A DNA stretch of 17,772 bases from NCBI RefSeq assembly GCF_946885725.1, contig NZ_CAMPGZ010000075.1, positions 1 through 17,772 on the forward strand. Reading direction: 5' to 3'. Source of the DNA: an uncultured Nocardioides sp. (GTDB taxonomy: Bacteria > Actinomycetota > Actinomycetes > Propionibacteriales > Nocardioidaceae). Under the pieces are notes generated by a model that saw only the letters and a program-made list of their open reading frames with translations, was not told the origin of the DNA and did not search any database. Every line of letters starts with the position of its first letter. Position 1 is the first letter of the stretch. This document shows positions 1 to 7,075 of this stretch, piece by piece. A program made the position numbers and the translations under genes.

Positions 1-494
1 AGCCGGTGCCGCTCGTCGACGGCCGACGCCGTCGCCGCGTCGGCGGCCGCCTTCGCGACGGTCAGGATCGTGCCCTCGACCGGCTCCCCCACCGCGGCGT
101 ACGCCGCCTCGGCCGCCGCCTGCAGCCCCTCGGCGAACACGACCGCGGCCCGGTCGTCGGGCCCGGCCTGGGCCATGTGCTTGCAGTGGGCGCCGACGAT
201 CTGGGAGAAGATGACGCCCGAGTTGCCGCGCGCCCCGAGCAGCGCGCCGCGGGCGAACCCGGCCAGCGCGGCCCGCAGGTCGTCGGCCGGCTCGGCCTCG
301 AGCAGCCCGTCGCGGGCGGACTCGAACGTCAGGAACAGGTTGGTGCCGGTGTCGCCGTCGGGCACCGGGTACACGTTGAGCGCGTCGATCTCCTCACGCG
401 CCGCGGCGAGCGCCTCGAGGGCTACCTCGGCGAACCGGCGGATCGTGGGCAGGTCGAGAACGGCGAGGGTGTCGGGGCCGGGTCCGGCCAACAC
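1..494 (-). CDS. DAK2-domain protein (DhaL/FakA-like), N-terminal part, runs off window
   Basis: Only the first ~164 residues lie in the window; the C-terminus is beyond base 1. The sequence is the ATP-binding DhaL/DAK2 domain: NVYPVPDGDTGTN at residues ~40-52 carries the aspartates that chelate Mg-ATP in this fold, followed by GARGNSGVIFSQ (~87-98) and EGTILTVAK (~140-148). In Firmicutes the full-length family (FakA/YloV) phosphorylates fatty acids bound to a FakB partner; in actinobacteria such genes are usually annotated just as DAK2-domain or DAK phosphatase proteins and commonly sit before recG. An AGGAGGT ribosome site (497-503) precedes two tandem start candidates, GTG at 494 and TTG at 491. 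I give the longer one, although the TTG is better spaced. It is divergent from rpmB. The family is secure; the substrate cannot be read from this fragment. Confidence 0.9.
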   Translation of the reverse strand, partial: MLAGPGPDTLAVLDLPTIRRFAEVALEALAAAREEIDALNVYPVPDGDTGTNLFLTFESARDGLLEAEPADDLRAALAGFARGALLGARGNSGVIFSQIVGAHCKHMAQAGPDDRAAVVFAEGLQAAAEAAYAAVGEPVEGTILTVAKAAADAATASAVDERHR

Positions 495-619
495 ACACCT
501 CCTGGCTCGCTCGTCGTCCGTGCTCGGTCGCTGCTGGTTCACTACGGGGCGTCCCTGCTCGATCCGAGCGGTCAGGGTAGCGTCCGGCTGCCCCCGCGGC
601 CGGGCGCCGCTCGCGCCGA

Positions 620-648
620 TTAGGAGCCACGGAGCGGCATCGGATACT
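620..648 (+). promoter_or_regulatory. Candidate sigma-70-type promoter for rpmB
   Basis: TTAGGA (620-625) and GATACT (643-648) are separated by 17 bases, which gives an acceptable -35/-10 pair about 70 bases ahead of the rpmB start, in the DAK2-rpmB divergent gap. This is assigned by eye from consensus similarity only. The rest of the 495-718 gap shows nothing else recognisable. Confidence 0.4.
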
Positions 649-718
649 CTTGTGCGGTTGCCCGCCGAGTCGCGGGCACTGCGTCGTACGAAACCCTAGC
701 TATCCCCAGGAGTTCACG

Positions 719-904
719 GTGGCTGCCGTCTGTGACATCTGCGCCAAGCGCCCGGGCTTCGGCCACAACCGGCCGTGGTCGCGCAAGATCACGAAGCGTC
801 GCTTCAACCCGAACATCCAGCGCGTCCGCGCGACTGTCAACGGTGCCCCGAAGCGTCTCAACGTGTGCACCGGCTGCCTCAAGGCCGGCAAGGTCACCCG
901 CTGA
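719..904 (+). CDS. rpmB: 50S ribosomal protein L28 (bL28)
   Basis: This 61-residue protein of the large ribosomal subunit begins VAAVCDICAKRPGFGHN and contains the typical bL28 segments WSRKITKRRFNPNIQ and RLNVCTGCLKAGKV. Two Cys pairs, C5-x2-C8 and C50-x2-C53, mark it as the zinc-ribbon (C+) form rather than the zinc-free paralogue that zinc-starved actinobacteria express. The GTG start at 719 is set by AGGAG at 708-712, six bases upstream; the longer open frame from 650 has no ribosome site and does not match the family. The gene is followed by a strong hairpin terminator and faces thiL. Confidence 0.97.
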   Translation: MAAVCDICAKRPGFGHNRPWSRKITKRRFNPNIQRVRATVNGAPKRLNVCTGCLKAGKVTR

Positions 905-931
905 CCTGCTGACCTGACGCAGCCACCGCCG

Positions 932-970
932 AAGCCGCTCCCCGCCGGGAGCGGCTTTCGTCGTTCTCGG
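932..970 (+). terminator. Rho-independent terminator of rpmB
   Basis: An 11-bp perfect stem (932-942 with 947-957, core AGCCGCTCCC/GGGAGCGGCT) has a four-base loop and is followed by a T-rich run (TTTCGTCGTTCT). It lies 28 bases after the rpmB stop. Confidence 0.85.
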
Positions 971-993
971 GGCTGTCGCCCCACCCGCCGAGT

Positions 994-1041
994 CGGCGCG
1001 TCTTGCCCTCTCCGCACGGCCCAGCCGGCGCGTCCTTGCCC
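994..1041. repeat. Imperfect direct repeat (two copies)
   Basis: CGGCGCGTCTTGCCC at 994-1008 recurs as CGGCGCGTCCTTGCCC at 1026-1041, differing by one inserted base. It lies in the non-coding gap between rpmB and the 3' end of thiL. No function is evident. Confidence 0.5.
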
Positions 1042-1098
1042 CCTTGTGTTTCGAGATGCCTCGGCCGTCCGTCGCAGGCTCCGTCCGGCCCGACGCTC

Positions 1099-1146
1099 CT
1101 CAACCTTCTGACGTCTCAACCTCCCGACGTCTCAACCTTCTGACGT
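1099..1146. repeat. Three tandem 16-bp repeats
   Basis: Three head-to-tail copies of CTCAACCTTCTGACGT occupy 1099-1114, 1115-1130 (with CCC in place of TTCT-type bases) and 1131-1146. Copies 1 and 3 are identical and copy 2 differs at two positions. They lie in the rpmB-thiL convergent gap, about 30 bases past the thiL stop. Confidence 0.8.
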
Positions 1147-1175
1147 CGTCGGAGCTTCGCGAGCCCAGGACCGCG

Positions 1176-2147
1176 TCAGGAGAAATGCGTGTGACCAGTC
1201 GGCCCTTCGTACGCCGCACCGTCGACCGTGACGCCCTCCCCCTCGGCCACCGTCCCGATCACCGTCCACCCCTCGGGCAGGGCGGCACCGGCCGGGAACG
1301 TCGCGGCCAGCGCGTGGTCGTCGCCGCCGCCGAGGATGAAGCCCATCGGATCCGCGCCGAGCGCGGCGCCGACGGCCTGCAGCGGTTCAGCGAGCTCGAA
1401 GGCGCCGGTGGTGATGTCGACCGCGACGCCGCTCGCCGCGGCCAGGTGGCCGACGTCCGCGACCAGGCCGTCCGAGACGTCGATCATCGCGGTGGCGCCG
1501 GCCATCCGCGCCTGCGGCCCCGCGGCGTACGGCGGTTCGGGGCGGCGGTAGGCGTCCACGAGCTTGCGGGGTGACCGGAACCCGCGACCCAGCACGGCGA
1601 GCCCGCCGGCGGCCCAGCCCTGCCGCCCGGCCAGCGCGAGCACGTCGCCGGGCCGTGCCCCGGAGCGTCGCACGGGCTCGCCGTCGACGTACCCCAGCAC
1701 CGTCACCGCGACCATGACCTGGTCCGCGGAGGTGAGGTCTCCGCCGACGACGCTCGCGCCGACGAGCGCCGCCTCCGCGGCGATGCCGTCGGCGAGGCCG
1801 AGCGCCCACGCGGCGGGCAGGTCGGGCGGCGCGGCGAGACCGACGGTGAGCGCCGTGGCGACCCCGCCCATCGCGTTGAGGTCGGAGAGGTTGGCGGCCG
1901 CGACGCGGTGCCCGACGTCCTCGGCCTCGGCCCAGTCGCGGCGGAAGTGCCGGCCGTCGACGAGCACGTCCGTGGACACCACCACGCGGCCGGTCGGCAC
2001 CGCCACGACGGCCGCGTCGTCACCGGGACCGATGAGCACGTGGTCGCCCTGCGCGAACCGGCGTGACAGCTCGGCGATCAGCCCGAACTCCCCCAGGTCG
2101 GCGAGCGTGGTGGTCGCGGTGATGGCCGGGCTGCTCATGGCGGCCAT
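1176..2147 (-). CDS. thiL: Thiamine-monophosphate kinase
   Basis: ThiL phosphorylates thiamine monophosphate to thiamine diphosphate with ATP, the last step of cofactor B1 synthesis, in the cytoplasm. The 323-residue length is normal for this PurM/AIR-synthase-like family. Signature segments in order are GPGDDAA (39-45), DVLVDGRHF (59-67), AANLSDLNAMGG (83-94), GGDLT (134-138), IDVSDGL (221-227) and GGGDDH (272-277; many homologues have GGED here). Two start codons, ATG at 2147 and ATG at 2138, lie nine bases apart, and neither has a clear ribosome site, so the N-terminus is uncertain by three residues. It is divergent from the Lrp-domain gene and convergent with rpmB. Confidence 0.95.
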   Translation of the reverse strand: MAAMSSPAITATTTLADLGEFGLIAELSRRFAQGDHVLIGPGDDAAVVAVPTGRVVVSTDVLVDGRHFRRDWAEAEDVGHRVAAANLSDLNAMGGVATALTVGLAAPPDLPAAWALGLADGIAAEAALVGASVVGGDLTSADQVMVAVTVLGYVDGEPVRRSGARPGDVLALAGRQGWAAGGLAVLGRGFRSPRKLVDAYRRPEPPYAAGPQARMAGATAMIDVSDGLVADVGHLAAASGVAVDITTGAFELAEPLQAVGAALGADPMGFILGGGDDHALAATFPAGAALPEGWTVIGTVAEGEGVTVDGAAYEGPTGHTHFS

Positions 2148-2248
2148 TCAAACGGATGCGGGTCGTGCCTGCTTACGGCAGGGGCGGACCGCACGATAGG
2201 TTGGGCGCGCAACGCGTCCCGCCCCGTCGAGACCCCCAGGAGACCAGC

Positions 2249-2485
2249 ATGGTGGTTCAGGCCTACATCTTGATCCAGACCGACGTCGGCAAGGCGGCCG
2301 AGGTCGCCGCCGAGATCGCCGAGGTCAAGGGTGTGACGCTGGCCGAGGACGTCACCGGGCCGTACGACGTGATCGTCCGCGCCGAGGCGCGCAACGTCGA
2401 CGAGCTGGGCAAGCTGGTCGTCGCCAAGGTGCAGAACATCCCCGGCATCACCCGCACGCTCACCTGCCCCGTGGTGCACATCTGA
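2249..2485 (+). CDS. Stand-alone Lrp/AsnC ligand-binding (RAM) domain protein
   Basis: This is a 78-residue protein starting MVVQAYILIQTDVGKA. It consists only of the effector-binding/oligomerisation domain of Lrp/AsnC regulators (RAM fold) and has no helix-turn-helix, so it cannot bind DNA by itself in the usual way. Segments typical of the domain are YILIQT, VTGPYDVIVRAEA and the final PGITRTLTCPVV. Known small RAM proteins form ring-shaped oligomers that bind amino acids; whether this one does is inference. The ATG at 2249 is supported by an AGGAGA ribosome site at 2239-2244, and the longer open frame upstream is not homologous. A similar small gene is common beside thiL, DUF3515 and ddl in actinobacteria. 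It ends 20 bases before the DUF3515 gene. Confidence 0.92.
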   Translation: MVVQAYILIQTDVGKAAEVAAEIAEVKGVTLAEDVTGPYDVIVRAEARNVDELGKLVVAKVQNIPGITRTLTCPVVHI

Positions 2486-2505
2486 CCTCGTCGCAGCACC
2501 TCTGC

Positions 2506-3009
2506 ATGCCTCGACGGCGCCCCGTTCGCACGAACGCGGGCGCCGTCGCATGTCTCGGGCTGCTCTCCCTGGCACTCACACTCTCCGGGTGTACGGCGGG
2601 AGCCGTGGACGTCGAGCCCACGCAGCCGGGCGCGGACGCGGCGGCCTGTGAGCGCCTGGTGGACGGGCTGCCCGAGACCGTCGCCGACCAGGAGCGCCGC
2701 GAGGTGGAGGACGCCGCGGCGACGACGGCCGCCGCCTGGGGCGACCCGGCCATCGTGCTCCGCTGCGGGGTCGGCGAGCCGGCGTCGTTCGACCGGTTCT
2801 CCGCGTGCCAGATCGTCAACGGGGTGGCGTGGTACATCCCCGACGAGCAGATCACCGGCAGCGCCACCGACATCGCCATGACCACGATCGGGCGGAAACC
2901 CGGCGTCGAGGTCGCGATCCCCGCCGACTACTTCCCGCCCGCCGCGACGATGGTCGACCTGGCGGCCGCCTTGAAGCGGCACACCGAGCGCGTGGAGCGC
3001 TGCGGCTGA
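2506..3009 (+). CDS. DUF3515 family lipoprotein
   Basis: A 167-residue predicted lipoprotein. The N-terminus has five Arg (MPRRRPVR), a hydrophobic stretch (~13-26) and the lipobox LSGC, with the lipidated Cys at residue 29, so it should be anchored on the outer face of the membrane. The remainder, with LVDGLPETV and the WYIPDEQ region, matches the actinobacterial DUF3515 family, whose function is unknown and whose gene is usually near ddl and thiL. There is no convincing ribosome site ahead of the ATG at 2506, and the first ~15 codons lie in a strong RNA hairpin (2512-2548). It may be co-transcribed with the preceding Lrp-domain gene. Confidence 0.88.
   Translation: MPRRRPVRTNAGAVACLGLLSLALTLSGCTAGAVDVEPTQPGADAAACERLVDGLPETVADQERREVEDAAATTAAAWGDPAIVLRCGVGEPASFDRFSACQIVNGVAWYIPDEQITGSATDIAMTTIGRKPGVEVAIPADYFPPAATMVDLAAALKRHTERVERCG
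2512..2548 (+). promoter_or_regulatory. Strong hairpin over the first codons of the DUF3515 gene
   Basis: CGACGGCGCCC (2512-2522) pairs perfectly over 11 bp with GGGCGCCGTCG (2538-2548), and the interior can pair again (CGTTCG with CGAACG). It starts 27 bases after the Lrp-domain stop codon, so it could act as a terminator or attenuator, but no T-run follows. Because it covers codons ~3-15 of the next gene it could also limit translation. Confidence 0.55.
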
Positions 3010-3110
3010 ACCAGTCGGCCGGGTCACGCAGCACTGGCCCGAGGTCGCCATGGTGTGGTCTCGGAACCCGTACCAGGCTGGACGAGGGGGTCGACCGAAG
3101 GGCGGCGGCC

Positions 3111-4697
3111 GTGCGCGCACTGACGACGGCATGGGTAGCGGGGGCGGCGGCGATTCTCCTCGCCGCAGGATGCACCGGAGGGACCGAGAACGTCGGGGCG
3201 GCGCAACGGCCCGACCGGTCGTCGGCGGACCGAGTGACGACACTCCCCGCCGGTGGGCCCGGGCTTCGGCACCTCTGGGCCGACGTCACCGAGACCAACC
3301 TCGGCAGTACCGGCCAGTGGACCAGCAAGGTGGAGCTCGCCGACATCGACGGGGACGGCGACGTCGACCTGCTGTTCGCGAACGGCGGAGACTACGACGC
3401 GCGGGGCGACGCGGTGCGCAGCCGGGTCTTCCTCAACAACGGCGATGCGACGTTCACCGACGGGACCACCCGGGTGCTCGGTCCGGTCCGCACCTACGCC
3501 CGGGTCCTGAAGGTGGCCGACCTGAACGCCGACGACCACCAGGACGTGCTGATGGGGACGACTTTCGAGACGCGCTCCCGGCTCTTCCTCGCGCAGAAGC
3601 GCGGGATCTGGCGGGAGGTGACGCCGTCCAACCTGCCGTCTCGGCGGATGAGCGTCGGTGACCTGGAGATCGGCGACGTCGACAGGGACGGGGACCTCGA
3701 CGTCGTGCTCGCGGACTGGGGACCCGGCAGTCCCATGAAGAACCGGGGTGGGCGCACCCGGCTCTGGCTGAACGACGGTCACGGAGTGTTCACCGACGTG
3801 ACCGCGCGACGGATGCCGGAGACCCTGGTGCGGTTCAGCTGGGAGCTCGAGCTCGTCGACGTCGACAACGACTGGGACCTCGACGTCGCGGTGTCCTGCA
3901 AGATGTGCGAGACAAGCCTGCTGTTCGAGAACGACGGCCACGGTCGGTTCGCGGACGTCACCGACGGGCGGCTGCCCGCGACGACCAACAACTACGAGTT
4001 CACCCCGGTCGACCTCGACGCCGACGGACGGCTGGACCTGGTCACGATCAACGACGGGGACATGGCGTCGTACGGCTATCCGGAGCACGTGTTCCGCAAC
4101 ACCGGCGGGCGCTTCAAGGACGTGACGGACACCTGGTGGCCGCCGGACCAGAACGACGGCTGGGACGACAACAGCGTCGTCGCCCTCGACGCCGAGTCCG
4201 ACGGTGACGCCGACTTCCTGGTGGGTTCGCTGGACGGCGCCGACCGGCTCCTCGTCAACGACGGCTCCGGCCACCTGACCGTCGCGGACGAGGTCTTCGA
4301 CGCGGAGCCGAGCGAGGGCACGCTCGGCATGGCGGTGGCCGACCTGAACGGTGACGGACGCGTCGACGTGGTGGAGAGCCAGGGGGAGGTACCGACCTCC
4401 GAGGACGAGCGGGTCTACCTCGCGACCAGGGCGCTCCCCCGCGACACGGCACCGCCGGTCGTCGCAGCGCGGCTCGTCGGCCGCGAGGTCGTCGCACGCG
4501 TGCACGACAACCGCACCCCGAATCTTCCCCACGACTGGCGGAACGTCTCCGCACGGTGGGGCGACGGCGAGCGGACCCTGGCCTGGTACGGCGAGAACCT
4601 GTTCACCGCGGAGGTCCCCGGGGACGTCGGCGAGATCGAGGTGTGCGCCACCGACAGGGCCGGCAACGAGACATGCACGACCGCCGAGACGCGGTGA
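3111..4697 (+). CDS. Secreted VCBS/FG-GAP repeat lipoprotein (seven-bladed beta-propeller)
   Basis: A 528-residue predicted lipoprotein. The N-terminus has a short hydrophobic segment ending in the lipobox LAAGC (Cys21). Seven FG-GAP/VCBS repeats follow, each carrying a Ca-binding-type acidic loop: DIDGDGDVD (78-86), DLNADDHQD (~137), DVDRDGDLD (~189), DVDNDWDLD (~250), DLDADGRLD (~301), DAESDGDAD (~360) and DLNGDGRVD (~411). This count fits one complete seven-bladed propeller. Residues ~445-528 look like a separate Ig-like beta domain, including a Cys pair (512, 522). A CKMC motif sits in blade 4. The GTG at 3111 is the only start that places the signal peptide correctly, with a weak GAAGGG site ahead. 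It probably acts in adhesion or ligand binding at the surface; no catalytic motif is seen. It is convergent with ddl, 13 bases apart. Confidence 0.85.
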   Translation: MRALTTAWVAGAAAILLAAGCTGGTENVGAAQRPDRSSADRVTTLPAGGPGLRHLWADVTETNLGSTGQWTSKVELADIDGDGDVDLLFANGGDYDARGDAVRSRVFLNNGDATFTDGTTRVLGPVRTYARVLKVADLNADDHQDVLMGTTFETRSRLFLAQKRGIWREVTPSNLPSRRMSVGDLEIGDVDRDGDLDVVLADWGPGSPMKNRGGRTRLWLNDGHGVFTDVTARRMPETLVRFSWELELVDVDNDWDLDVAVSCKMCETSLLFENDGHGRFADVTDGRLPATTNNYEFTPVDLDADGRLDLVTINDGDMASYGYPEHVFRNTGGRFKDVTDTWWPPDQNDGWDDNSVVALDAESDGDADFLVGSLDGADRLLVNDGSGHLTVADEVFDAEPSEGTLGMAVADLNGDGRVDVVESQGEVPTSEDERVYLATRALPRDTAPPVVAARLVGREVVARVHDNRTPNLPHDWRNVSARWGDGERTLAWYGENLFTAEVPGDVGEIEVCATDRAGNETCTTAETR

Positions 4698-4710
4698 GGC
4701 GGGCGCGGGG

Positions 4711-5844
4711 TCAGCGCAGTCCGGTGCCGCGGTGCAGCGCCAGCTGGATCAGCCGGTCGACGAGCCCCGGGTAGTCCAGCCCCGTCGCGGCCCACATCCG
4801 CGGGAACATCGACGACGGCGTGAAGCCCGGCATCGTGTTGATCTCGTTGATCACCACGCGCTCGTCGGGCAGCAGGAAGAAGTCCACGCGCGCGAGGCCC
4901 TCGCACGAGAGCGCCTCGAACGCCCGCGCGGACAGGCCGCGCACCTTGTCCGAGATCGCCTCCGTGACGTCGGCGGGGACGTCGAGGCGGGTGTGCTCCT
5001 CGGGGAGGTACTTGGCCGCGAAGTCGTAGAACTCGTGCTCGCCGCCGATGGTGATCTCGGCGACCACGCTGGTGTCGGGCGGGTTGGTGCCGAACCCCTC
5101 GATCACGCCGCACTCGATCTCGCGGGCGCCCTCGGCGGCGACCTCGACGAGCACCTTGGGGTCGTGCCGCTGCGCCTCCTCGACGGCCTCGTCGAGCTCG
5201 CTCGCGTCGTGCACCTTGCTGATCCCGATGCTCGACCCGCCGCGGCAGGGCTTGACGAACACCGGGTAGCCGAGCGCGTCGACGGACTCGTGGCATGCGC
5301 CGCGGTCGCGCTCCCAGTCACGCCGGGTGATCACGGCGTACGGCAGCACCGGCAGCCCCTGCGCCTGGAAGACGATCTTCATGTAGTGCTTGTCCATGCC
5401 GACCGCGGAGGCGAGCACGCCGGCGCCGACGTACCGCACCCCGGCCATCTCCAGCAGGCCCTGGATGGTGCCGTCCTCGCCCCACGGGCCGTGCAGCAGC
5501 GGGAAGACCACGTCGACCTCGCCGAGCGTGCGCGGCACGGAGGCCGGCTCGTGCACGACCAGCTCGCTGGACCGCTCGGCGCTGGCCAGCGCGACCGTCG
5601 CGCGCGAGGCGTCGACCTCGGGCAGCTTGTCGGCGGAGGTGATCGCGAGGCGCTCGGGGTCGGAGGACTCCAGCACCCAGCGGCCCTCGTGCGTGATGCC
5701 GACCGGGACGACGTCGTACCGCTCGGGGTCGATCGCGTTGAGCACGCTGCCTGCCGTGGCGCAGGACACCGCGTGCTCCTCGGAACGGCCGCCGAAGACC
5801 ACCGCGACGCGAGGCTTCCGGGTGGTCGGGGGGTGCTCGTCCAT
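4711..5844 (-). CDS. ddl: D-alanine--D-alanine ligase
   Basis: Ddl joins two D-alanines with ATP to make the dipeptide end of the peptidoglycan stem peptide, in the cytoplasm. The 377 residues match the larger actinobacterial form. Visible motifs are VVFGGRSEEHAVS (15-27, first D-Ala site), LHGPWGEDGTIQG (117-129), the ATP-grasp loop KPCRGGSSIGIS (198-209) and the metal/substrate segment INEINTMPGFT (332-342). The start ATG at 5844 gives the canonical N-terminus; the open frame continues 64 codons further but overlaps the divergent PLP-enzyme gene and is not homologous. A -10-like TAGGGT lies 9-14 bases before the ATG and no ribosome site is seen, which suggests a leaderless or near-leaderless mRNA. 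Convergent with the propeller gene. Confidence 0.97.
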   Translation of the reverse strand: MDEHPPTTRKPRVAVVFGGRSEEHAVSCATAGSVLNAIDPERYDVVPVGITHEGRWVLESSDPERLAITSADKLPEVDASRATVALASAERSSELVVHEPASVPRTLGEVDVVFPLLHGPWGEDGTIQGLLEMAGVRYVGAGVLASAVGMDKHYMKIVFQAQGLPVLPYAVITRRDWERDRGACHESVDALGYPVFVKPCRGGSSIGISKVHDASELDEAVEEAQRHDPKVLVEVAAEGAREIECGVIEGFGTNPPDTSVVAEITIGGEHEFYDFAAKYLPEEHTRLDVPADVTEAISDKVRGLSARAFEALSCEGLARVDFFLLPDERVVINEINTMPGFTPSSMFPRMWAATGLDYPGLVDRLIQLALHRGTGLR

Positions 5845-5852
5845 GGTTGGCG

Positions 5853-5858
5853 ACCCTA
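5853..5858 (-). promoter_or_regulatory. -10 element of ddl (near-leaderless)
   Basis: TAGGGT on the minus strand occupies positions -14 to -9 relative to the ddl ATG, so transcription would begin within about two bases of the start codon. It mirrors an identical hexamer serving the divergent gene 24 bases away. Confidence 0.45.
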
Positions 5859-5881
5859 CCTGGGCGTGCTCGCGCCGCTCG

Positions 5882-5887
5882 TAGGGT
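5882..5887 (+). promoter_or_regulatory. -10 element of the PLP-enzyme gene (leaderless)
   Basis: TAGGGT lies exactly at -12 to -7 relative to the A of the ATG at 5894, the position expected for leaderless actinobacterial transcripts starting at the initiation codon. A GGAGG directly before the ATG is too close to be a good ribosome site. Confidence 0.5.
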
Positions 5888-5893
5888 GGAGGC

Positions 5894-6982
5894 ATGTCCG
5901 CGTCCGAGAAGCCCGTCCCGCCGCCGCTCCGCCCCGGCACGCTCGCCGTCACCGCCGGGCGACCCGCGCACGAGCCGGACAGTCCCCTGAACGCGCCGAT
6001 CACGATGGCGTCGACGTACGTCGCGGGCGGTGACACCGAGTACGGCCGCTACGGCAACCCGACCTGGACGGCGTTCGAGGACGCGCTCGGCGCGCTCGAG
6101 GGTGGTCGCGCGCTGGCGTTCGCCTCGGGCCTGGCCGCGGTGTCCACGCTGCTCGACCTCGTCGGCGCCGGGGCCAAGGTCGTCGCGCCGCGGCACGCCT
6201 ACAACGGCAGCGTGATGCAGCTCGCCGACCTCGAGGCGCGCGGCCGGATCACCGCCGATCTCGTCGACGTCACCGACACCGAGTCCGTGGTCAAGGCCTG
6301 CGCCGACGCCGCGCTGGTGTGGATCGAGTCGCCGACCAACCCGGCCCTGGAGGTCGCCGACATCCCCGCGATCGTGGCGGCCGCGCACGAGGCGGGGGCG
6401 TACGTCGTGGTCGACAACACGTTCGCCACTCCCCTGCTGCAGCAGCCGCTCTCGCTCGACGCCGACGTGGTGCTGCACTCGGCGACGAAGTTCATCTCCG
6501 GCCACAGCGACGCGCTGCTCGGTGCGGTGGTCACCCGCGACGACGAGCTGTACGGCGTACTCAAGAACCGTCGCGACATGATCGGCGCGACGCCCGGGAC
6601 GCTCGAGGCGTGGCTGGCGCTGCGGGGCCTGCGGACGCTGCACGTCCGGCTCGAGCGCGCGCAGGCCAACGCCAAGGAGCTGGTGCGCCGGCTCGAGCAG
6701 CACCCGGCGATCGGCGAGGTGCGCTACCCCGGCTTCGGCGCGATCATCTCGATCGTGCTGGCCGGCGGCGCGATCGCGGCCGACCTGCTGACGCACAAGA
6801 CCACGCTGTGGGTGCACGCCACGAGTCTCGGCAGCGTCGAGTCGACGTTCGAGCGGCGGCGTCGCTGGAAGTCCGAGCCCGCGACGATCCCGGACGGCTT
6901 GGTGCGGATGTCGGTCGGCATCGAGGACGTCGACGACCTGTGGGACGACCTCGCCGCGGCGCTGGACGACCTGACCGCCTGA
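5894..6982 (+). CDS. Cys/Met-metabolism PLP-dependent enzyme (cystathionine gamma-lyase/synthase-like)
   Basis: A 362-residue fold-type I PLP enzyme of the trans-sulfuration family. It has the RYGNPT motif (52-57, contacts the cofactor phosphate of the partner subunit), SGLAAV (78-83), HAYNGS with the stacking Tyr103, the cofactor Asp174 in VVDNTFATP, and the Schiff-base Lys199 in HSATKFISGHSD. The C-terminal RMSVGIED supplies the Arg that holds the substrate carboxylate. It is shorter than typical members (~380-400): the loop after VRYPG (277-280) is cut down, and the usual HPA(S/T)M segment after SLGSVES is replaced by an Arg-rich stretch (320-324). The substrate (cystathionine, methionine, homoserine ester or other) is therefore uncertain. 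It is divergent from ddl and convergent with gpsA. Confidence 0.88.
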   Translation: MSASEKPVPPPLRPGTLAVTAGRPAHEPDSPLNAPITMASTYVAGGDTEYGRYGNPTWTAFEDALGALEGGRALAFASGLAAVSTLLDLVGAGAKVVAPRHAYNGSVMQLADLEARGRITADLVDVTDTESVVKACADAALVWIESPTNPALEVADIPAIVAAAHEAGAYVVVDNTFATPLLQQPLSLDADVVLHSATKFISGHSDALLGAVVTRDDELYGVLKNRRDMIGATPGTLEAWLALRGLRTLHVRLERAQANAKELVRRLEQHPAIGEVRYPGFGAIISIVLAGGAIAADLLTHKTTLWVHATSLGSVESTFERRRRWKSEPATIPDGLVRMSVGIEDVDDLWDDLAAALDDLTA

Positions 6983-6987
6983 GCCCC

Positions 6988-7044
6988 TGCGGTTTGGTCC
7001 CCAACCGCAAGAATCCGACGCGAAATCCTGTCGTTTGTGACCAA
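6988..7044. repeat. Intergenic imperfect palindrome with hairpin, between convergent genes
   Basis: Bases 6994-7044 form a 51-bp imperfect palindrome centred at 7019; 17 of 25 arm positions are complementary, with TTGGTC and GACCAA at its ends. Within the left arm TGCGGTTTGG...CCAACCGCA (6988-7009) forms its own ~9-bp hairpin. It lies six bases after the PLP-enzyme stop and 32 before the gpsA stop, so it may serve as a terminator for one or both genes or be a dispersed repeat. Confidence 0.5.
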
Positions 7045-7075
7045 TCGGTGGGGTGCTGCGACGAGCAGGAGCGGG

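Noticed and set aside
2148..2248. Thiamine (TPP) riboswitch ahead of thiL
   Set aside because: The thiL start has almost no leader space and none of the conserved TPP-aptamer segments were seen.
2805..3110. Longer N-terminus for the propeller lipoprotein
   Set aside because: The upstream part overlaps the DUF3515 gene out of frame, and only the GTG at 3111 places a signal peptide and lipobox at the N-terminus.
4351..6033. A 560-codon plus-strand open frame overlapping the propeller gene end, ddl and the PLP gene
   Set aside because: It runs antisense to ddl and out of frame with the other two, and its translation has no family features.
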